Source: Tolypothrix sp. PCC 7910 | GTDB lineage: Bacteria; Cyanobacteriota; Cyanobacteriia; Cyanobacteriales; Nostocaceae | Length of the DNA: 64,000 nt | Reading direction: 5' to 3' | Assembly (NCBI RefSeq): GCF_011769525.1 | Contig: NZ_CP050440.1 | Location: 6,635,501 to 6,699,500 of the forward strand | Shown here: piece by piece, positions 59,210 to 64,000 of the stretch | Layout: every line of letters starts with the position of its first letter | Numbering within the stretch: the first letter of the stretch is position 1 | The notes under the pieces: model-generated | Database searches by the model: none | The model's input: only the letters and a program-made list of their open reading frames with translations | What the model was told of the DNA's origin: nothing | Translations under genes and position numbers: made by a program

Positions 59210-60760
59210 TTATTGCATCACTGAAGATTGAGCTAATCGTGAAGAAAGAGCTGAAAACCCTACCATACAACCAAATAAACCGACTACCCAACCTTGACGC
59301 ACAGTTAGTAGATCAACAGCCGCAGCCGCAGGAAAATGACCTTGTGGTGCATCATCCACAAAATTTAGGTCAGAGTAGAACCGCCAAGCATTATTGACAC
59401 GCCAGCCGATGCGATCGCCAAATTTGCACCATGTTTCATAATCAGCATCAGGTTCGCCACCTAAGCTTTCCCAAATCTGCTTTTGCACAGTAAAACCAAA
59501 ACGACCTTTGCTATATTTGACCCAAAGTTGGTCAATCGTGCAAAGGTCGGTATCAGGAAATTTATTGATTGCTGGAATATCCAGCCAACCAGCTTCCTCT
59601 CTCGCTGCTGCTTTGAGCATTAAGTTGAAAGTTTCCCGATCTGCGCCTTTCCAATCACCAGCTGCTAGTAATTCTGATAATCGCTGATAATCTATTCCTC
59701 GTTCGGAAGCGAGGTCATCAATTGCTGGTTGTGCGATAGTTAGCGTTGACGTATGCGCTTGAGCATAGTTGTTGTGCGTCTTGTCGTGAGACATCACTTG
59801 CACAGGTGAAGCGCAAACGGTTGGATTAGGAGTAAAGTTCTCACTGCTGCCTGCATATTGAGCGATTCTTGAGATGTCTTTAACTGTATGCTTTTCTACA
59901 CTAGGATTTACTGTATTAGTTCTTGACCATAACTCTTCTAATTGTACAAATTCTCTATTAGAGTTTACTTCTGTGGGCAGGCCATTTCTCTGATTTTTGG
60001 CAATATCATGTAAGTTTGCGTATTTTTGTATAACAACTCGCTGTGATTTAGCAACTGGCTCTGCATTGATCACAGGTGTTTGCAGAGGATACTTGTAATG
60101 CGCTAAAAGTTCTGGAACTCGGAAACTAACATATTGGTGTAACCGTTTCACGGTGGCGCATTGTCCCTGACTTCCTAAACCTTCTAGGAGTGCATGGGTA
60201 AAAGCACCTTGTTGCAAGGCATCAATTTCAGCAGAGGATTGATTAGCAGTACATGATAAGATACTGATGACCCCAGTTTGCCGCGCCAAATTCTGTGTTT
60301 GTCGCCCAATTCCTAGGCTACTTCCTTGGTGGTGATGGTGATTAGCATCCAACATCAAAACAATATTATCTGAGCCTGAATTGCGGAGGCACTCAGTCAC
60401 ATAACTAAGGGAAATTCCTGTATTTTCTATGTCTTCTAGATTACCATCAGCAGGCAATAGATAATCTTGCTCAGCATAGCTCATCCCGTGACCATTAAAG
60501 AAAAACCAAAAATTATCTTCTGGCTGAAGGAAAGGACGCTCAAATAACTGCTGTAAGAATCGTAATAAGTTAGCGCGATAAGGACGAGTTAGTTCACCAC
60601 CAATACTGGGTGAGTCATCCGTAAATAAAAATACTCGCTCGAAACCTGCTTCATTGTGGAGCAAATTCTGCATCAACTCTGCATCCCGCTTCGCATATTT
60701 GAGGGGTTGCAAGAAGTCGTAATGATTAATACCAATAACCAACGCCCAGTTTTTTACCAT
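59210..60760 (-). CDS. caspase-fold (orthocaspase) pseudo-enzyme fused to GUN4
   Basis: A 516-residue protein. The N-terminal C14 caspase-like domain (about 1-245) keeps the general-base His91 in FFFNGHGMSYAEQDYLLPAD. The usual DxCHSG reads LMLDANHHHHQGSSLG, so the nucleophile Cys is Asn140. After a linker, residues about 355-480 form a GUN4 domain (LSELLAAGDWKGADRETFNL; TIDQLWVKYSKGRFGFTVQK; KFGDRIGWRV). The C-terminus has a possible membrane segment (WVVGLFGCMVGFSALSSRLA). GUN4 domains bind porphyrins. The caspase part may be a non-proteolytic scaffold or regulator. The start is supported by the family N-terminus (MVKNWALVIGINHY). Confidence 0.9.
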   Translation of the reverse strand: MVKNWALVIGINHYDFLQPLKYAKRDAELMQNLLHNEAGFERVFLFTDDSPSIGGELTRPYRANLLRFLQQLFERPFLQPEDNFWFFFNGHGMSYAEQDYLLPADGNLEDIENTGISLSYVTECLRNSGSDNIVLMLDANHHHHQGSSLGIGRQTQNLARQTGVISILSCTANQSSAEIDALQQGAFTHALLEGLGSQGQCATVKRLHQYVSFRVPELLAHYKYPLQTPVINAEPVAKSQRVVIQKYANLHDIAKNQRNGLPTEVNSNREFVQLEELWSRTNTVNPSVEKHTVKDISRIAQYAGSSENFTPNPTVCASPVQVMSHDKTHNNYAQAHTSTLTIAQPAIDDLASERGIDYQRLSELLAAGDWKGADRETFNLMLKAAAREEAGWLDIPAINKFPDTDLCTIDQLWVKYSKGRFGFTVQKQIWESLGGEPDADYETWCKFGDRIGWRVNNAWRFYSDLNFVDDAPQGHFPAAAAVDLLTVRQGWVVGLFGCMVGFSALSSRLAQSSVMQ

Positions 60761-61488
60761 CTCACTTTATATTGTTGCCACTGCAAGTAGAGTTTGATTG
60801 CTCCTAACCTCGTACTTCAGGAAAAATCCTGAGAGTGCTTGAACCCCCGCCAGTCATTCAAAATCCTAGATTGATAATCTAGGTTCCATAAATCTTAGGG
60901 CTGAGATTAGGAATACTTTGTATTTCGTGCTACATATATCAAGACAAACAGCTCTTTCTACGGCTGTTACTCAGGTATTTCCGGACTAAGGGAGTAGCAA
61001 AAAATAAATTATTCGAGAAGCAATCAAACACAGATCAAGGCAGGAAACACGGATAGGCTCTTAAAAAGCCATAAATCATATCTATATTACCTACGATTTA
61101 TAAAATTGGTATCAAAAGTCTAAAAATAATCTTTAATAAGTGCTATCTGCTAAAAACAACGATAATTTGCATCTTACTTTAGTATAGCCTGGCGTAGAAA
61201 AGTGGGAATCTGCTATAGGAATCCTATTTCAGTGGTGAAAAATATCGGTTTTGACTGTTGAGTGCCAAAAATCAACAATCAACAACCCTGCATATAATAT
61301 TTCGCAAATCATTTAGGGCTGCTATATATATGCTTAATTAATATAAAGATAATTTTATAATACTGATAGGCGAATACGTGGGAAGATAGCTACAGAAAGC
61401 ATTTAACTGATAACAAATTGTCTTTGATATTGATTAGTCTGAATTATTTTTCTAAGACAATTATTTAATTAAAAATTCAAAACTTATT
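60761..61488. other. 730-bp intergenic region without a recognised gene
   Basis: AT-rich divergent spacer. A perfect palindrome CCTAGATT-GAT-AATCTAGG near 60867-60885 can fold like a tRNA anticodon arm, but no tRNA body fits around it. No other feature seen. Confidence 0.5.
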
Positions 61489-61758
61489 ATGTATGAGCCA
61501 CAAGATACTAAAAAAGGTAAATTTTACAATCAAAATTTACCCAAAATAATTGTAGCGATTTTGTTTGCCATCATCATTGCGACTTGTGGTTATTTCACTA
61601 CTCTGTTATTACTATTTAACCTAGATATAAGCTCAATTTTTAATAAAAGATACCCAACCTCTATTCCAGATATCGATAATCAATCGCAATGTGAAAATAG
61701 TGAGAGGATATGGCGTTATCAAAAGTGTTGGGATTATCAACACGATCCTTTATTTTAA
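61489..61758 (+). CDS. small membrane protein, hypothetical
   Basis: An 89-residue protein. One membrane segment (IIVAILFAIIIATCGYFTTL) is at about 20-44. The C-terminal part has two Cys (SQCENS, YQKCWDY) and is probably outside. No family recognised; small proteins of this kind flank pentapeptide genes in some cyanobacteria, which is only an impression. Confidence 0.6.
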   Translation: MYEPQDTKKGKFYNQNLPKIIVAILFAIIIATCGYFTTLLLLFNLDISSIFNKRYPTSIPDIDNQSQCENSERIWRYQKCWDYQHDPLF

Positions 61759-61810
61759 ACGTCAGCCAACTACTGGTATTATTAGCTTTCAACCCTAATT
61801 CTTAGGGGAC

Positions 61811-63175
61811 TTAAGTTTCAGACTCAAAGACAGAACAGTCAACCAGATTTTGACACCAATGTACAGGAATTTCAACATTTTCGGGCAGAATAGTTGTGCG
61901 ATCGCCTAGCGCTAGTTCCAATTGCTCTGATTCTAAATTTTCGCATTTAGTCAAGTCAGCACCAAACATCTTGGCTTTTTGGAAGATTGCTTGGTTGAGG
62001 TTAGCTCCAGTGAGAATAGCGTATTTTAGGTTAGCTTCATAAAAGTTTGCGTCTTCTAAATTAGCTTCATAAAGATTAGCTTCTTGAAGATTAGCAGTAC
62101 TTAACAATACACATTCTAAGTTAGCACCAATCAATTTTGCACCTTGCAAATTACTGCCGATCAGGTTGGCTCCTAACAGGTTACATCCTTCTAAATTTGC
62201 TCCTTCTAAATTGGTGTCGCATAGGATAGCTTCTTCCAAATTAGCGTTATAAAGAACAGCACCTTGCAAGTTGGCATCATACAACATTGCTCCTTGCAAA
62301 TCAGCTTCATAGAGTACTGCTTTAGCTAAATTAACTTTTCTCAATACAGCTTCTTGGAGATTAGCTTCTGGAAGTATCGCCTTATGCAAGTTGGCTTCAT
62401 AAAGCACTGCGCCGCAGAGATTAGCCTCAGTTAAGTTAGCTCCAGATAAATTAGCTCCTATCAAATTTACCCATTGCAAATTAGCTCCAATTAAGATGAC
62501 TCCAGAAAGATTAGCTTCCATTAAGTCAGCATTACTAATATCTATATCGCGTAAATCTAGTTTTTTATTGGCTAAATCATGTTGTGCATTCCGCCTACCA
62601 ATAACGGTAAGTGCTGTTTGAATATCTGTAGGCAGCTTTTCTGGTAAATTATTATCAATATCTCGACGTGCAGGAGCATTTTCTCGAATAAATGCAGCGA
62701 GTATTTCCATGATTGTCCAATGGTTTTTAGGAAAATCGCGAGCAATTCTTTCTAACTCATATATTGCAGCAAATCTAGTTTCTATTTTTTCATTACCTAA
62801 ATGTTTAATAGCTTGATAAAATCTTTCGGTATCTAATTCTTGGACATTTGTTTGGGTGTAATTAATACCCATTTCTACCTTTTTCTCCCACGCCATTATT
62901 CCTGAAAGTATTTGTCCTAATGTACTCTGATCAATCCCTAGAGATAGCCTGGAGGTATTATAAGCATTCATGGTAATTGCCATTGCCCAAGCAAATATAG
63001 CAATAATAGCCATCACCTGAGTTACTGCTGCTATTTTTTCCTCAGTTGGTAGTCCATGAAGACTAAAAAAGAATAGAAGAATTAAAATTAATGAGAGAAT
63101 AAATATAACTGTGATAGATAGCACCAAACTAGTGAGTCCATTAGTCTTGATCAAAGACATCTCATTAGTCTTCAT
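61811..63175 (-). CDS. membrane-anchored pentapeptide-repeat protein
   Basis: A 454-residue protein. Two membrane segments in the first 75 residues (LVLSITVIFILSLILILLFF; TQVMAIIAIFAWAMAI) precede a helical spacer (about 100-200). A long pentapeptide-repeat region of A(N/D)LxG type (about 205-405) folds as a right-handed quadrilateral helix. The C-terminal tail LALGDRTTILPENVEIPVHW is shared with the neighbour. Function unknown; such proteins are often membrane-bound in cyanobacteria. Confidence 0.88.
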   Translation of the reverse strand: MKTNEMSLIKTNGLTSLVLSITVIFILSLILILLFFFSLHGLPTEEKIAAVTQVMAIIAIFAWAMAITMNAYNTSRLSLGIDQSTLGQILSGIMAWEKKVEMGINYTQTNVQELDTERFYQAIKHLGNEKIETRFAAIYELERIARDFPKNHWTIMEILAAFIRENAPARRDIDNNLPEKLPTDIQTALTVIGRRNAQHDLANKKLDLRDIDISNADLMEANLSGVILIGANLQWVNLIGANLSGANLTEANLCGAVLYEANLHKAILPEANLQEAVLRKVNLAKAVLYEADLQGAMLYDANLQGAVLYNANLEEAILCDTNLEGANLEGCNLLGANLIGSNLQGAKLIGANLECVLLSTANLQEANLYEANLEDANFYEANLKYAILTGANLNQAIFQKAKMFGADLTKCENLESEQLELALGDRTTILPENVEIPVHWCQNLVDCSVFESET

Positions 63176-63503
63176 CTCTGACTCCTTGTGGAATTTAGCT
63201 TATCCATACTATTATTTGTTATTACCTTTTAATACAGTAAAAACACGGACTTAATTAATCAATAAATCTGGGAATTAAAAAATCTCTATATATTTACTTA
63301 CAATGCTCTTAAAGTTAGTAACAGCAAGTCAGCAGCAGTGAACAGGTAATAGTAAGATAAATTTTTCCAATATTGGGTTTAAAACCTGTCAATGTATTGA
63401 TGAAATTTTAGAAAAACTTCTGTAATTAAGTGCAATAAAAATTGCTTTGTTTAATCTTTAAATAGCAAAATCTGCCAAGATCACCAATTAATAGCAGGTG
63501 AAC
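63176..63503. other. 328-bp AT-rich spacer between the two pentapeptide genes
   Basis: AT-rich, no repeat or ORF seen; probably holds the promoter of the 454-residue gene. Confidence 0.5.
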
Positions 63504-64000
63504 TTAACCGGATTGTCGCCAATGTGTTGGAGCTTCCACATAATCTGGTAAGCGAGTTGTGCGATCGCCAACTGCCATTGTAATTTGTTGTAACTCTAAG
63601 TTTTTTGCACCTGTCAAAATTGCACCTTCTAAATTGACATCACAGAGATTTGCGTCTAAAAAGTTAGCTCCCATGAGATTTGCGCCATGCAGATTGGCTT
63701 CATAGAGCATTGCTTTAGCAAGGTTAGCTCCGATCAGGTTCGCTTGATAGAGGTCAGCTTCCGCTAAACTAGCTTCTGAAAGATTGGCAAAAAATATCTC
63801 TGTCTGCTGGAGTTTGGCTGCATTGAGGTTAGCGCCACAGAGATTGGCTCCATTTAAGTTGGCTCCATGCAGATTCGCTCCAATTAACCCTGTTAATTGC
63901 AGGTTAGCTTTACCAAGCTTTGCGCCTTGCAAGTTAGCTAAAAATAACTTAGCTCCAGCCAGGTTAGCAACTTTTAGGGTTGCTTGTTGTAAGTTAGCTT
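63504..64000 (-). CDS. pentapeptide-repeat protein, C-terminal part (cut by window edge)
   Basis: The frame is open from the stop at 63504 to the window end (165 codons visible) and encodes continuous A(N/D)LxxA pentapeptides upstream of any start (ANLQQATLKVANLAGAKLFL near the edge), so the N-terminus lies outside. The TTG at 63932 is not the start. It ends with the tail MAVGDRTTRLPDYVEAPTHW, matching the 454-residue neighbour. These are tandem paralogues on the same strand. Confidence 0.85.
   Translation of the reverse strand, partial: ANLQQATLKVANLAGAKLFLANLQGAKLGKANLQLTGLIGANLHGANLNGANLCGANLNAAKLQQTEIFFANLSEASLAEADLYQANLIGANLAKAMLYEANLHGANLMGANFLDANLCDVNLEGAILTGAKNLELQQITMAVGDRTTRLPDYVEAPTHWRQSG

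Noticed and set aside
59210-60760. active metacaspase
   Set aside because: The nucleophilic Cys is replaced by Asn in the DxCHSG position, so proteolysis is not expected.
60835-60910. possible tRNA-Ile
   Set aside because: CTAGA-TTGATAA-TCTAG fits an anticodon arm with GAT, but no D arm, T arm or acceptor stem can be formed around it; it is simply a palindrome.

Overview
The window comes from a filamentous, probably heterocyst-type cyanobacterium (Nostoc/Calothrix/Tolypothrix relatives). The evidence is the light-independent protochlorophyllide reductase genes chlL and chlN with the conserved cyanobacterial gene between them, a ferredoxin-thioredoxin reductase subunit, a Zur/FurB regulator, a GUN4 domain, pentapeptide-repeat proteins, many HIP1 octamers (GCGATCGC), and heptamer short tandem repeats (CCCCAGT, TTTGTCA, ATTACCC types) in most intergenic gaps. 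Naming the order is inference from these traits.

Layout. 1-3.4 kb: an Hsp70-like protein cut by the left edge and a dynamin-like GTPase upstream of it. 4.5-6.3 kb: an ATP-grasp enzyme and a small conserved protein. 6.5-9.7 kb: chlL, a middle gene and chlN, all on minus. About 10.0-10.2 kb: a strongly folded RNA candidate with 6S RNA architecture. 10.4-12.5 kb: two small unknown proteins and purS-purQ. 12.7-15.2 kb: zur and a beta-barrel outer-membrane protein. 15.2-18.9 kb: an SPFH/NfeD pair and a PP2C phosphatase. 19.5-25.3 kb: ftrV, small proteins, a YdcF protein, an APH-kinase fusion, rplY and purA. 26-36 kb: a CHASE3 hybrid kinase, an adenosine deaminase-like protein, mutL, a SHOCT-like protein with an interrupted last repeat, pfkA, hen1 and a secreted unknown.

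36.5-46.3 kb is the least explained part. Four minus-strand genes encode a 1295-residue subtilase with an intact catalytic triad and no signal peptide, plus three mutually related beta-rich proteins of unknown function. I consider this the best candidate for an undescribed system.

46.7-58.1 kb: a flavin monooxygenase, then a chemosensory locus. cheY, cheC and a hybrid kinase lie on minus; cheA, cheW, a soluble receptor, cheB and cheR lie on plus. The set includes the adaptation enzymes CheB and CheR. 58.3-64 kb: a secreted unknown, a caspase-fold protein fused to GUN4 whose catalytic Cys is replaced by Asn, a small membrane protein, and two pentapeptide-repeat proteins, the last cut by the right edge.

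Mobile and repeat DNA is unusually informative. There are three identical copies of a 42-bp element embedded in heptamer repeats, a 59-bp hairpin element present twice (once between purS and purQ), two copies of a roughly 100-bp ATACCAA-ended MITE, a 189-bp MITE-like element with 14-bp terminal inverted repeats, and a 21-bp minisatellite. No rRNA, convincing tRNA, CRISPR array or full insertion sequence was seen. Several gene starts were moved downstream because the longer reading frame runs back into repeats or a neighbouring gene.
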